Below, piece by piece: positions 22,540-34,212 of a stretch of 64,000 nt of DNA (its first letter is position 1; the number at the start of each line of letters is the position of its first letter). Origin of the DNA: Trichobilharzia regenti (Eukaryota; Platyhelminthes; Trematoda; Strigeidida; Schistosomatidae). The notes beneath the pieces are model-generated. The model saw nothing but the letters and a program-made list of their open reading frames with translations, was not told the DNA's origin and searched no databases. The stretch is from the NCBI GenBank assembly GCA_944472135.2, contig OX235262.1, positions 83,922,903 through 83,986,902 of the forward strand, read 5' to 3'. A program made the position numbers and the translations under genes.

Positions 22540-23290
22540 ACAATTCATATTAGTTTGTTTATTAGATGTATCACACAGTGAAACAGCGTTACTTATCAGA
22601 CTACGTTTTGAACAAAATTTGTTGTTCATAATCATCTCATCAGTTATCATCACACGACTTCAAAACTCGAGTTGTATAGTTTTCTTTGTGCTCTCGTATT
22701 TGTCGTCGTTGGGGTAGTAGAACTTTCCAGATATCTAACTGGACAGGTGTTAAATCATTCTTATCACTTGTATTTGCAGTTGATTCGAAAAAGAAAGCTT
22801 CTGTTATCAACCTCTCCCTCCACTCTGGTATTACATAAGATTTTAAAACTGTCATCTGATCCCATCTCGCCTATCATATGGTTGTGTGCAATTGCATGTT
22901 GTGAGTGGTATAGCTGAAATATTCTCTTGATTTCTTATCTTATTTTGGTCAACCAATCTAGATTTTGCTAAGTTTTTATGTTCAGCTAGTCTGACTGCCA
23001 CTGGTCTACTAGTTTGACCCATGTATTTGACCTGACAATCATTGAAGGCAGGGTATTAGATAAACTAAATTGTTTTGTTTTCAAGGCTGCACTGGCGGGA
23101 TCCCTTAACCGACAAAGTTTGTTTCTAATTGAGTTTGTGGGTAGTTTGAATGCCCGTCACTTTTATTCCTGCCTTGTTAAGAATTCGGTGTAAGGTTTCC
23201 GAGGTTTCTTCCTTGTATGGAATTACTACTGAAGATTTAGATTTCTTATTGTTGGTGTCTTATTCTACCATTCTACACTTTATGACAACC
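22540..23290 (-). pseudogene. PLE-B fragment (left-arm copy)
   Basis: Read on the minus strand from 23290: NKKSKSSVVIP-type start, then TLHRILNKAG, a broken segment for NDCQVKYMGQTSRPVAVRL and AEHKNLAKSRLVDPNK, then ERLITEAFFFESTANT, QRRQIREHKENY and the family 3' UTR (TGATGAGATGATTATGAACA..TTGTTCAAAACGT). It starts just after the Asn-rich linker. Its mirror image is at 42190-42960. Confidence 0.7.
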
Positions 23291-24080
23291 ATCATTGTAC
23301 ATATGGATGATAACAAAATTCAAGTATGAAGTATGTTTTTTGTTTTTGAGAATTAAGCGTTTATATCATTGAAAATCTTAATAAAGTCATATTCCTAACT
23401 ATTTCAGATGCGCATCTTTAATTTCAGCACCAGTGTATGTTTGAGCAGTTTGGAATAATGCGTATGTCATGTTTACCGCCAGATATATTTCGTTCAGATA
23501 TGGGACTTCATCGACAGTGTGAAGAATTTCTTAGAATTCGTAGAAAAATGCTTGACGTCATGTGAAAAATAGGCGGAGGCATTATATGATCCATAGCTTA
23601 GATGATCTGGAAATAATGCATTTTACCTTAAAGTTGTGGCGTTTGCTACTGAGAAGATTTATCAATGGTAGATGAAAAGACTTTCGTCGACTTAAAGTCA
23701 TCAGAGAGCAAAGGAGATAGATTTGACGTCACAGGAAGCAAATGTATCAGCGTTGGAAAGAAACACATTATGAGGGCCAGACGTAGTACAACATGGAATA
23801 TCTATGCAAATCATGGCTGGAAGATAAGGTGTACATAATGTCTCTATACAGCGATACCTAATTACAAATTTGCATTCCTTTACCAAGTCACTGGTCTTCT
23901 GCCGTTACAAATGTGGTCATATCATTGGATTTTTATTGGTGTATACTATCTGGAATTTCATGTCTGAAACCAGGAATTAGCGGATCAGATAAAATAATAA
24001 TACAATTAGTTAGTTGCAGTTTCTATTGCTATTGCCTTTTCATGCTGTAATAAATTCTTCATTCATTGAGTTAGTCTCCT
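23291..24080. other. Arm DNA with no identified gene
   Basis: Mirrors 41390-42180. A 61-codon minus-strand frame at 23701-23886 is conserved in the other arm but not recognised. Confidence 0.3.
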
Positions 24081-24084
24081 GAGT

Positions 24085-24815
24085 ATTTCTCAGTATTATC
24101 ATTATTTCCTTAATTCCTAGAGGAACATAGGGCTTCGACCGCGCGTCTCCATTGCTTTCGGTTCTCTGCTAGAGTTCTCACCTGGCTCCAAGTCTGCCTA
24201 TTTGCTTTCATCTCCTCTTAACACGAGCTCCTCCAAGTCACCCTTGCACCGATGACCAACTCATTACTCCCTGTTCGGTTCCCACTCGAGCGATGGCCTG
24301 TTTTGTGATGTTACTTGATGGTTTCTTCAGAGTGTGGCCAACACACCTCCGTTTCTTCTTGCTTCTTTGTTGCACAATTGGTTCCTGCTGGGTTGGTTCA
24401 TTCCTAGAGATCCCTGTTGCTGATCTTTTCTGGCCATCTGATCTGGAGTGGTATTGAGCGAAGACAGCTGATGATGAAGGTCTATAGTTTGTTTAAGCTG
24501 CTCTTTATGACGCGCCAAGTCTCTGATCCGTATAGAAGCAATGACTTTAAAGTGAAGTTGAAAATCCCGATCTCACTTTTCAGGCTGAGCGGTGCTGTTG
24601 AAATCCACACAGACTTCAGAGAAATGAAAACTTGTCTTGCTTTCACAATCTTTGCTTTAATATCATAATCAGTTCTGTCCGCCTGTAGTTGAAACGATGC
24701 TTCCAAGGTGGGTAGGTAAAGAAAGTTGTTTCTTTCAGGTTCCTCCAATTTATGCAGGCTGATTGTTGTCTGTCGTTGTTGCTGCTGCTGTTGGTCAGGA
24801 ATCTTCATCACTGGA
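24085..24815 (-). pseudogene. RTE-like LINE fragment (left arm, outer)
   Basis: Minus strand: RTTISLHKLEEPERNNFLYL, the block KIVKARQVFISLKSVW (palm/thumb border of RTE RT), KSLLLYGSETWRVIKSS, then frameshifts, and NRKQWRRAVEALCSSRN at the end, finishing GAAGCCCTATGTTCCTCTAG. 5' truncated after the catalytic region. Mirror at 40665-41386. Confidence 0.75.
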
Positions 24816-25255
24816 GTGGTATTCAGGTGATCATTCTTATGATACCGTGTGCAAGTATGTGTTAAACAAGCGTCGAGAAAAAATCCTGAAGTCCAATCTT
24901 ATCTCCATCATAGCACAGATCGGTCACAGAATCTCTCTTTTTCGCAAATAATCTGTCAGATGAAGAAAATAGCCTAATCTTGTGCTATATAAAAGTATTA
25001 TATCTACCACCTGTTTGAACAACAATTGTGCATAAATAACAAGTTCAGAATTCATGACTATGCCCTTTAAAAGTGAAGGCGATTCTGTAATTTTGTGTCC
25101 AATATCAATATTGCAGAGATCCTGGATCTATCTCTGGTTTCAGAAGACTAAGCCTAATACGCAGAATACTATGCAATGTAACCGTCGCAGAACAATAGAA
25201 AACGATTGAGCAACATAACCGGTTATTATTCAAGTGATGACAAAACTGATTTACA

Positions 25256-26283
25256 GTGGTTAATCAGTGCCAAAGTCTGAAAGGGATGCCGCCGACAATT
25301 ATACATCTCATCCAACAGTTGTACGACAATGCTGCGTGTCAAGTAATGCACAATGGGAAACTTACGGAAGCCTTCGAGGTGAAGACCGGAGTGAGTCAAG
25401 GCTGTCTACTATCGCCAATGATTTTCTTGATTGCAGTAGACTGGATAATGCGACAAATAGCGGCGGGAAATGAGAAAACAGGCATAAAATGGACTCACAC
25501 AAAAAACAACTTGGAGGATCTGGACTTCGTCCATGATATATGTCTGGTTTCTCACAAACTGGAAGATATGCAAGTGAAAAGCAACTAGTTGGAACAAGCA
25601 GCACCAAAGATAGGACTCGAAGTAATCATACAGAAAACAGAAGTGATGAAGACTTCTGGGCAACAACAAAAGACAACAATCAGCGTAATTGGAAGAAACG
25701 TGAAAGCAGCAAACTCTTTTACCTAACGATCTACCAGGAAAGCATCGTTTCAACTATAGGCAGACGGAACTGACGAGGATATCATGGCAAGGATCAGGAA
25801 AGCAAGACAAGCTTTCATTACTATCAAGTTTGTGTGGAGATTGACAGCACTCACCATCAAAAATAAGATCCGGATTTTCAACTCCAATGTGAAGTCAGTC
25901 AGCGCCACTATACCCATCATAACGAAAATACTCAAGATCAGATGGTCAGAAAAGATCATCAACGGGGAGGGATCTCTGAGAGCGAACCAACCAGGAGCTG
26001 ATTGTGCAACAAGTAAGCAGGAAGAAATGGAGATGGATTGGCCATACTCTGAGGAAACCATCATGTGGGATCACTAGACAAGCCATTGCTCGAGTGGAAC
26101 CCGAAGGGGAAGCAGCGAGTTGGTCGTCGGTGCAAGGGTGACTTGGTTGAGGTCATGTGAAGAGGAGATGAAAGCATGTGGGCAGACTTGGAACGAGGTG
26201 GAAACGTTGAGTGAGAACCGAACACAACGGAGATGGGCGGCTGAAGCCCTATGTTCCTCTAGGAATTAAAGGAAATAATAATA
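25256..26283 (+). pseudogene. RTE-like LINE fragment (left arm, inner)
   Basis: Begins inside the RT palm: PPTIIHLIQQLYDNAACQV, EAFEVKTGVSQGCLLSPMIF, AVDWIMRQI, then DLDFVHDICLVSHKLEDMQ, where the catalytic FxDD has become FVHD, so activity is lost. It continues ARIRKARQAFITIKFVW and IRIFNSNVKSVSATIP, where the LLLYGSETWR block is missing or replaced, then ILKIRWSEK and RTQRRWAAEALCSSRN. The tail is TAATAATAAT. Mirror at 39199-40226. Confidence 0.8.
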
Positions 26284-26934
26284 ATTTCACAAACGATTTA
26301 TGCTATTTGTACACCAGTGCATTTTTATTTTAGGGATACATAATTACTCGATTATATATTCATATGCTGAGATGCTGTCGTGAAGCAAGTTACATTTGAT
26401 GTTTGTCTATAAATATATATCACCACTTTCCGGATCTAGTGAAACGCTTGATTTATTCTGTTAAAATGAGTATCTCAACCAAAAGACTGAAACTGAATGC
26501 AACATACCAATCGAAAACTAGTGTTCGGTGAAGTCTTATATGAGGTACTTACTTGCAATATACACAACAGAAAGTGATCAAGGCTCCGGAAAATCTGCTG
26601 CTGATAAAGTAAACTTTCAAAATGTCGAATTCAATATATTCCTAGCAAAACTTTCAGTGCTTACGTTTAAAGAAACATGAACTTCAGCAAACCGGCAAAG
26701 CTCACGAAATAAACATGTGCAGCCTACTACTAATACTGCTACGACTACCATTTCAACTACATATTCATCATCAGATTTTCGAACGTTATCAAACACAGTA
26801 AATAGAAGCCCGTTTTTTCTGGCAAATGCTGCTAGTAATGAGTACTGAATTGACATTCAAGTAATATTAATATTCCTTTGCTGAAATAACAGCAAATTCT
26901 TTTAAAATGTACAATGTTTAATAATTCATAATGT

Positions 26935-27582
26935 TTACACCACCAGTTCTTTAGTTGGCCTACTAGAAAAGAACTAAATGAGGAAATAAGCGTGGTGCTC
27001 TTTCACCACGTCCTTTGCAAAACATGGTCAAAATGGATGTCACTTTCATATTCTAACAATTCCATATTAGTTTGTTTATTAGATATATCACACAATGAAA
27101 TAGTGTTATTATTTACTGGATGACGTTTCGAACAAAATTTATTCTTCATAATCATTTCATCGATTATAATCACACGACTTCAGAACTTGAGTTCTATAGT
27201 TTTCTTTGTCCTCTCTTATTTGTCATCGTTCGGGTAGTAGAAATTTCGAGATATCTAACTGGACAGGTGTTGAATCGTTTCTATTAAATGTATTTGCAGT
27301 TGATTCGATAAAGAAAGCTTCTGTTATCAATCTTTCCTCCACCCTGTGACATTATATTTTAGAACTGTCATCCTAACCCATCCTATTGTATGTTTGTGTA
27401 ACTGCATGTAGTGAGTGGCATAGCTGAACTATTCTCAAGATTTTTATCTTATTTGGGTCAACTAATGTAGATTTTGCTAGATTATTATGTTCAACTAGTC
27501 TGACTGCACCTATTCTACTTGTTTGACCTATGTATCTGACCTTACAATCACTCCAGCAGGGTATTAGATAAACTAATTTGTT
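26935..27582 (-). pseudogene. PLE-B copy, interrupted by the palindromic PLE-A dimer
   Basis: Minus strand: YLIPCWSDCKVRYIGQTSRI, GAVRLVEHNNLAKSTLVDPN, then broken RLITEAF-type and 3' UTR (GAACAAAATTT.. ACGTCATCC reversed). At 27582 the reading is cut by the 1.04 kb insertion and resumes at 28623-28700. The GIY-YIG start (C..DCKVRYIGQTSR) is intact over this stretch. Confidence 0.75.
27568..27582 (+). repeat. Target-site duplication, left copy
   Basis: ATAAACTAATTTGTT, repeated exactly at 28623-28637. An undisturbed PLE-B at about 38348-38362 reads ATAAACTAAATTGTT, once. Confidence 0.9.
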
Positions 27583-28622
27583 CAGATATCTATAAAACAC
27601 AACATAATCGAGCAAAGAATATTCTTTTCAATAAATTCCTCTTCTGGCTCTACAAGTATATACATATATTTATATACATAGAATATTCAAGGTTGGTAGT
27701 TAATAACAATATTAGTGTTTTTTTAAATAATATCGATTTGTAAAGCAAGATCAATGCAATTACAGTTCACTAAAAATACTTAAATTATAATAGTAATAAA
27801 GATATAATAGCGAGTAGGATATCAACTAAAATTAGGAAATTTTCACGAAAATTGAGAATCATTCAAACCTAGATGGCCAAAGTAGGGACAGCGTCTGAAC
27901 TAACTTCTTTTGGACGCACAAATTAGGCTTTTTAATGTGGATCCCAACAGCCTCAGCAATATTTAGTAATCGAACTCTTAAGGCGAAGTTGAGATTTGTT
28001 GGTATCCGATAAATAACTCTGAAAGCTTGATTAACATCAATCCTATGTTCTGTATCCACCAGATGAGCCAAAATAGCGTTACGGATAGATTTTGATCACC
28101 CTGCGTGGTTAAGCAAAGGCCAAACAAAATCAATCCGTAACGCTTTTTTGGCTCATCTGGTGGATACAGAACATAGGATTGATGTTAATCAAGCTTTCAG
28201 AGTTATTTATCGGATACCAACAAATCTCAACTTCGCCTTAAGAGTTCGATTACTAAATATTGCTGAGGCTGTTGGGATCCACATTAAAAAGCCTAATTTG
28301 TGCGTCCAAAAGAAGTTAGTTCAGACGCTGTCCCTACTTTGGCCATCTAGGTTTGAATGATTCTCAATTTTCGTGAAAATTTCCTAATTTTAGTTGATAT
28401 CCTACTCGCTATTATATCTTTATTACTATTATAATTTAAGTATTTTTAGTGAACTGTAATTGCAATGATCTTGCTACACAAATCGATATTATATAAAAAA
28501 CACTAATATTGTTATTAACTACCAACCTTGAATATTCTGTGTATATAAACATGTATATAATTGTAGAGCCAGAAGAGAAATTTATTGAAAAGAATATTCT
28601 TTGCTCGATTATGTTGTGTTTT
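27583..28622. mobile_element. Palindromic PLE-A dimer inserted as one unit
   Basis: Two 5'-truncated PLE-A ends lie head to head. The left one reads leftwards (28071-27859 codes MAHLVDTEHRIDVNQAFRVI ... LCVQKKLVQTLSLLW); the right one reads rightwards (28148-28360) with the identical 70-residue translation. About 30 bases at 28097-28127 between the arms belong to the right copy (HHPAWLSKGQTKSI). Each copy ends with the PLE-A 3' UTR and the terminal TTGTGTTTTATA (right) or its complement (left). The whole is bounded by the 15-bp duplication. Confidence 0.9.
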
Positions 28623-29075
28623 ATAAACTAATTTGTTTTGTTTCAAAGGCTTCACAGGATTGATCCTTTAACCTGCAAATCTTGTCTCTAACTCCATTAG
28701 AAACTTAGCGAGATGGGATGGGATAACAGTTTTAAAATATAATGACACTGGGTGGACGGAAAGATTGATAACACAAGCTTTCTTTATCGAATCAACTGCA
28801 AACACGTGTAATAGGAATGATTCAACACCTGTCCAGTTGGATATCTGGAAAATTCTACTACCCCAACGACGACAAATAGGAGAGATCAAGTAAAGCTATG
28901 GAATTGAAGTTTCGATGTTGTGTTATTATAATTAATGAGATGATAATGAACAACAAATTTTGCTCGAAACGTCATCCAGTGAATAATAATACTGTTTCGC
29001 AGTGTGATACCTCTAATAAACTAATATGGAATTTCTTACTGCGACAATTCCCAAGTTTTACGCATATAATAATAT
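28623..29075. pseudogene. PLE-B remainder and inverted PLE-B partner
   Basis: 28623-28705 continues the minus-strand PLE-B. At about 28705 the orientation flips, and 28705-29075 is a plus-strand PLE-B end (GATGGGATGGGATAACAGTT, ERLITQAFFIES equivalent near 28755-28800, QRRQIGEIK near 28860, then 3' UTR with CTCGAAACGTCATCCAGT near 28964). So the host of the insertion was itself an inverted PLE-B pair. Confidence 0.65.
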
Positions 29076-29399
29076 GCTTTTAAGTATTTTTTTTCTTTTT
29101 TCCCCTAGCGTGGACCGTGGTGTTAATCCCTGAATTGTTTTCGTCACATAAACACCAGCCACTTGCAATAAAAATGACGTAACTCTTGCAGCGCATTTAT
29201 GGAGAATTCTGATGGAAAGCAGTAGGTAGTGACACAGTATAAAGTTAGTTACTAGATCGTGTGAGTACGCTGATAGAATTATGGGCAATAAATTGTGACG
29301 GAAATGTCATCAAGTCAGCACTACTGTATCATTGTGTCTTGTTAAATTTATTAATTAAAAAAATTTTATTACTCTGCATTCTGAGCGGTAAACTGGACT

Positions 29400-29615
29400 T
29401 CAAGTTTAAACTATGAAGTTTCACCAGTAATGGTATTATTAGTTACGGTGTGAGTTTGCCTAGCTTCACATTCAACCTTCACTCTTCACCAGGTCAGCTA
29501 ACAGCTGGGCAGGGTTTGGAAGTATGTCTGCCAGGGATTCAGCCTCGGATCTACTGTGTGGTTGGTGAAGATCTTCCTGTTCAACCACCGATGCATCATA
29601 CCACAGCTCTTCATT
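29400..29615 (-). mobile_element. Degraded SINE-II
   Basis: Minus strand reads GCATCGGTGGTTGAACAG-type head and a body ending near GGTTGAATGTGAAGCTAG, similar in order to the better SINE-II copies but strongly diverged. Confidence 0.4.
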
Positions 29616-29649
29616 CTACTGTTATCCTAAAACACTTAGGATGAACTCA

Positions 29650-31529
29650 AAGAATATTAAAGCCAAATATGTTAAAATACTACAGTTGCATTTTCATAGA
29701 TTTCCAGTATAACTGGAAAATGAAATCAAGATTTTTCTAAAAAATATTTAGCATATGAATTTTAATTAGTTGAAATGTTCAGGTGAAAAAGAAATTTTCA
29801 TCAGAGAATAAATGAATATATGTCAAGTTTATTCAGAAAAGTATAATTAGCATCCAAATTAATGTCTCGTTTTATATTCATTCTAATGAACTTGCTTTAA
29901 AATGAGGTAAGTCCTTAATATCAATCTACTTTATAAAAAGAATGTACTTCCTCACACGACTAGATTCATACGTATTCACCTCATACGTCCAATAGATCTG
30001 AATTTATTTGGAGTAGAATTTGTGAACCAAAATGTTATCCTTTTGATACAGGATGTGGCAAATCTTTACTCGACATCTGGAAACGAAGTCCTTTTGAAGT
30101 CAAACAAATGTATATACATATGCATATATTAAATTTCTTCCTTTGAGTCATTAAGAAGTTGAAAAAAGATGATGTGCTTCTTTTGTCACGAAGTTTTTCA
30201 ACTATTTGATGAATTACTAGTCAATATGTTGAGTGTGGATGTGTTTGTGACAGACTAATTTTTTTTGTCTCCATCGAAGTTAGGCTTTTGTCCTGCTTTT
30301 AACTTCGCTACTGTCGTTGTTATTCTGCGTAAAATTAAAAAAACACTCCATCTCTCGTACCCAACATACAAAACTATTGATTAGTAAGATTTTCAACAAT
30401 CAATAGATCGTACACTTGAAATTATTCAAGCGGTTATAAGTAATTCATCTCCACTTTTTTAATTATTATTCAGTGAATATGTGAAGACATTTCGAGGGAA
30501 AAAACGATTTTGTAGACATTTTCATTGTGAAAAAGACGCGATTAGCTACGATTCTCTTCTTTTCTTTGGGGGAGGACTTGTTTTTTTTGTCAAACAAAAT
30601 GATGTAAAATAAAACAAATGACGCTTGTAATTTTTTGACTTCTTCTCTGTGTATTCATTAGATGCGTGTTGGGATATTTTTACGATTTTAAGGGAATTTT
30701 AGATGACACTATTTTATAGCAGGAATTTTTGTCAATTTTTTAAGTTGGAAGTGGTTATTTCCTTTTGTTACACGAGTGGTAGACATAATGTCTGTTCGGT
30801 TTCGACAACTTACCCCAAATCGATATTTCTTGATATGACTGTGTCTGCGGTTTAATACAAGAAGCCAATAACTAACTCGTCTGAAAATCGATTACCACGA
30901 GTAGTTTCTAATCATTTCTGATACCTGCATTCTCATGTTAATGAAGGTAGATGATCGACAGATCCAAATCGATGAGAACATATCCTCTTTTATTATAAAG
31001 TAATGCATTATTTACAAATATTACTCACTTCGGTATGTTAGGAGGATAAATAAGTTCGGCTTCAAAGTTGCTAAATCGCATCAAAATAAATATTCTCTGT
31101 CATCACAGTTGTTTATTCTTCTCCAGACGGGCTTAAGATGTTTTTGATCGGGTTTAGCTCCTTTTAATTTTAGTCGAGATCAAAGGTATTCAGCAATATT
31201 TTGGGTATCGATTAAATATATGAACTGTTTAGACGGTACTAATTCTGTTTTATTAAGTGGAAATTATTGATTTTAATTAAAAGTCGGAAAAGTGTCAGGA
31301 AAACATATATCCATAAATCTATTATTTAATTTAGCCTAAACTTCTTCCAGCAGTCAGTAACTGAATAGAGGAACTCAATTCGTTTACATGTAGATGTATG
31401 TGGCCTAACAATAGTGCATAATACATAGGAAATTTAGACTAGATATGCATCAAACGAAGAGTTACCCTTAAATTCAAAATCTTCCTAAAATCGATTTTAG
31501 ACAGTCAGTAAAACAATATTTTGCTGCTA
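29650..31529. other. AT-rich stretch with no supported feature
   Basis: I found no element or protein-like frame. This is the longest apparently element-free part of the window. Confidence 0.4.
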
Positions 31530-32000
31530 TTTCACAAACTCTCACGTCTGTGTGGAGGTCAACAGCACTCACCATCAAAAATAAGATCCGGATTTTCAAC
31601 TCCAATGTGAAGTCAGTCAGCGCCACTATACCCATCATAACGAAAATACTCAAGATCAGATGGCCAGAAAAGACCATCAACAGGGAGGAATCTTTGAGAG
31701 CGAACCAACCAGGGCTGATTGTGCAACAAGTAAGCAGGAAGAAATGGAGATGGATTGGCCATACTCTGAGGAAACCATCATGTGGGATCACTAGACAAGC
31801 CATTGCTCGAGTGGAACCCGAAGGGGAAGCAGCGAGTTGGTCGTCGGTGCAAGGGTGACTTGGTTGAGGTCATGTGAAGAGGAGATGAAAGTATGTGGGC
31901 AGACTTGGAACGAGGTAGAAACGTTGGCAGAGAACCGAACGCAACGGAGATGGGCGGCTGAAGCCTCATGTTCCTCTAGGAATTAAAGGAAATAATAATA
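31530..32000 (+). pseudogene. RTE-like LINE 3' fragment
   Basis: Starts at TCTGTGTGGAGGTCAACAGC and gives LTIKNKIRIFNSNVKSVSAT, ILKIRWPEK, SRKKWRWIGHTLRKPSCGI and the WAAEA..SSRN end with a TAATAATA tail. It shares the altered SVSATIP block with 25256-26283 and 39199-40226, so the three belong to one subfamily. Confidence 0.75.
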
Positions 32001-32039
32001 TAATAAAATAATAACAACCAACATGTTTGCAGAAACGTA

Positions 32040-32590
32040 GTATCCACTCTATAGCGAGTGAGATAATTGATATTTCTCAAACACTGGTCATTCTGTCTCA
32101 ATAAACTCCTCCTTCAAAATAATCTACAAAGTGAAAAGCCACCTGCCAAATGCAATACATGTTCGCCTCCTTTGTATTGTTGAAACCTTAGCCAGTCAGT
32201 TGGAGGAACCGGAGCTGTGTATAAAAAATTATTCAACCACATCTACTATCAAGGTAACAACCGCGCTGATTTCTACCAACATGATATTTGTTTGTTCGTT
32301 TGTCCTTCTAACTACCTATACCTCCTGTATTTCTTCGGGACAATTCTATATTTTCTTTCATTTCTATGTTCATCCTCATTACAACTCACCCACTAAATTG
32401 TTCAAATTACTGAGTAACTCCAATGCACTTATTCAACCCTTTTTATACATTGACTAATACTAACAACTATGATTATGACAACTCATCACCCTTGTTACTA
32501 CTCTCTTTCACAAAGAATTGTGTATAAATGCTAATGTACAGCTCAAGAAAAGAAATTTGCCGAAAAGGGACTATTTGCTGGCCTACCTAG
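32040..32590 (+). pseudogene. PLE-A C-terminal fragment and 3' UTR
   Basis: Open frame 32131-32300 includes KSHLPNAIHVRLLCIVETLA and EEPELCIKN, the PLE-A C-tail. The 3' UTR runs to GCCGAAAAGGGACTATTTGC near 32555. A type-2 SINE piece follows. Confidence 0.6.
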
Positions 32591-32591
32591 T

Positions 32592-32985
32592 TTGTTTTCA
32601 TCAAAGTAGGACGAAACAGTCGGCTGTCCAGTACTCCTAGTTTTTCCGATGGTTCTCAATTTTAGACAAGCATCATTTAAAATAAGTCAGATGTGAAACA
32701 GAAATTTGAAGAGAAAACAAAATATCAAAACAGGTCATCAGAATCCATAGAATTTATTGATCTCACATGTTTTGGAAAACTGCGTATAACTTCTGATGCA
32801 ATCTGAAAAGGGCCTAACTGAGCAAGAGATATTTATTTAGAAATGTTTCTTCAAAGCTGTACAACTATATAAGGTCTTAAAACTTCCGAACCTGAATTAT
32901 CTGTTCTCTGTGAACAATGTTTCTCTAACCAATGTCAGATCATGATGAAATCCTGTAACCAATCAAACTACCTTCTTAATAACGT
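32592..32985 (+). repeat. Type-2 SINE pieces
   Basis: 32605-32660 reads GTAGGACGAAACAGTC..CTGTCCAGTACTCC, the 3' side of the hammerhead-like fold. 32925-32975 repeats the family tail (CTAACCAATGTCAGATCATG ATGAAATCC). Confidence 0.5.
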
Positions 32986-32989
32986 ATAA

Positions 32990-33620
32990 ATAATAATAAT
33001 AATAACTTACTTTATTCCAAAAACAGTACTTATTGATTATTTTTATTTTTTTATTTTTGATTACAGCTTGATTCCACACTGTATTTTTGGTACAAGTATG
33101 GAATTTTCAGCGTGGATATCGGTAGCCCAAATTTTGCCGGCCGACCATAGATATCAGGTGTGCGTCGGTGAGGGCTCGAACCCCGGACCATGTGCATGGT
33201 CAGCGAGATACAGAATGGAATTTTCAGCATTAATCACACAATATTGCATCTGATTCCCTCAAATTATAAATAAAATTAATCACACAGAAACTTTTTCACA
33301 TTTACAATAAGGGTAGTGTCAAAAATATGCAGCATATAAAATGGAAGTAATAATAATGATAACAACTAGGGTAATAATAATAATACAAGTGAAAATTGCC
33401 GTGGGCTTTTTTCACACAGTATTGTCTATGTGGCATAGGAATCCTAGAATGTTTATAAAGATTGAATATAATGTTCTCTTTACATGATATGGTGAGGGGA
33501 AAAACAAAGATTACAGCAGCCATAGAGATAAGTTGGTGTTTGCAGTTATGAGAGAAAAACAAAGAGGCAACAAGACCATAAATAAAAGAGAAATAATAAA
33601 AGTAAAACTTGAAAGTGTAT
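32990..33620 (-). mobile_element. CR1-like LINE 3' UTR, split by SINE-I
   Basis: 32995-33030 is the reversed tail (TTTATTCCAAAAACAGTACT) and 33207-33620 the rest of the UTR (GATACAGAATGGAATTTTCA...). At 8080-8110 the same sequence is continuous. Confidence 0.7.
33031..33206 (-). mobile_element. SINE-I inserted in a CR1 tail
   Basis: Minus strand: head lacking its first ~20 bases (CTGACCATGCACATGGTCCG, GGGTTCGAGCCC box B), body TGATATCTATGGTCGGCC, tail GCTGAAAATTCCATACTTGT then poly(A)-like DNA (T-rich on plus). Confidence 0.75.
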
Positions 33621-33954
33621 AAGGATGGATGGAGGAAATTGTTTATTTACTAGATGAAATAAAGTTATTTAGTTGTTACCTGACAATATTTTCATCACAT
33701 AAAATACGTGCCAAGTATGGTTTCATAGAATTTTTATGATAATGTTTTCAACGTGAAAAGTATATAGGTTCTGTGGGTCAGTCGTTAACGATCCAGGATG
33801 GTCTTTGTGAAGAATTATCAGTATCATTCTCATGAGTCTGTAATAATTCATAATTCCTTTAGCATTGTCCTCAAGATAAGTTCTAAGTGCTGGCTAAAAA
33901 CTGAAATAAGTAGTTCACATCAGTGACATTACTTTATTAATCGGTAGTCATTTC

Positions 33955-34200
33955 AATATTTAGGCACCACTCCCTCCTTCACGTTCCCAGTGGGACAAGG
34001 GATTCAAGCTAGGGACTTGAAGTTTCTGTAGAAGTGATTATTTTTACCGGATGTGGTTGCTAGCCTTATGCCGAACCTTCCCTCTTTACCAGTCTGATTA
34101 TTGACTTAGCGAGGTAAAGGAGTTCGTCAGCCGGGAATCAAACCCCGGATCATGTGCATAGTCGGCGAGCATCCTAACCACTGTGCCACCGACACGTATT
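33955..34200 (-). mobile_element. SINE-II copy
   Basis: Minus strand: GTGTCGGTGGCACAGTGGTT head with box B GGGTTTGATTCCC, body GGTTCGGCATAAGGCTAGCA, tail GAATCCCTTGTCCCACTGGG. A 17-base word TTTAGGCACCACTCNNT-like sits on both sides (33958-33971 and 34199-34212), a probable target duplication TATTTAGGCACCACTC. Confidence 0.75.
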
Positions 34201-34212
34201 TAGGCACCACTC

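Larger units (their letters stand above)
20641..26776. repeat. Left arm of the large inverted repeat
   Basis: Reverse complement of 38713-45245. Order from outside inwards: PLE terminal segment (20641-20740), unique-like DNA with a 41-codon ORF, exon-like segments, a PLE-B fragment, two RTE fragments in opposite orientation, and 26.3-26.8 kb unique-like DNA. It is colinear with the right arm apart from a 395-bp deletion, a 12-bp difference in a coding-like block and smaller changes. Confidence 0.9.

Noticed and set aside
29700..31500. Possible hidden gene in the long element-free stretch
   Set aside because: All frames are short and of low-complexity AT-rich composition; no splice-linked blocks found.
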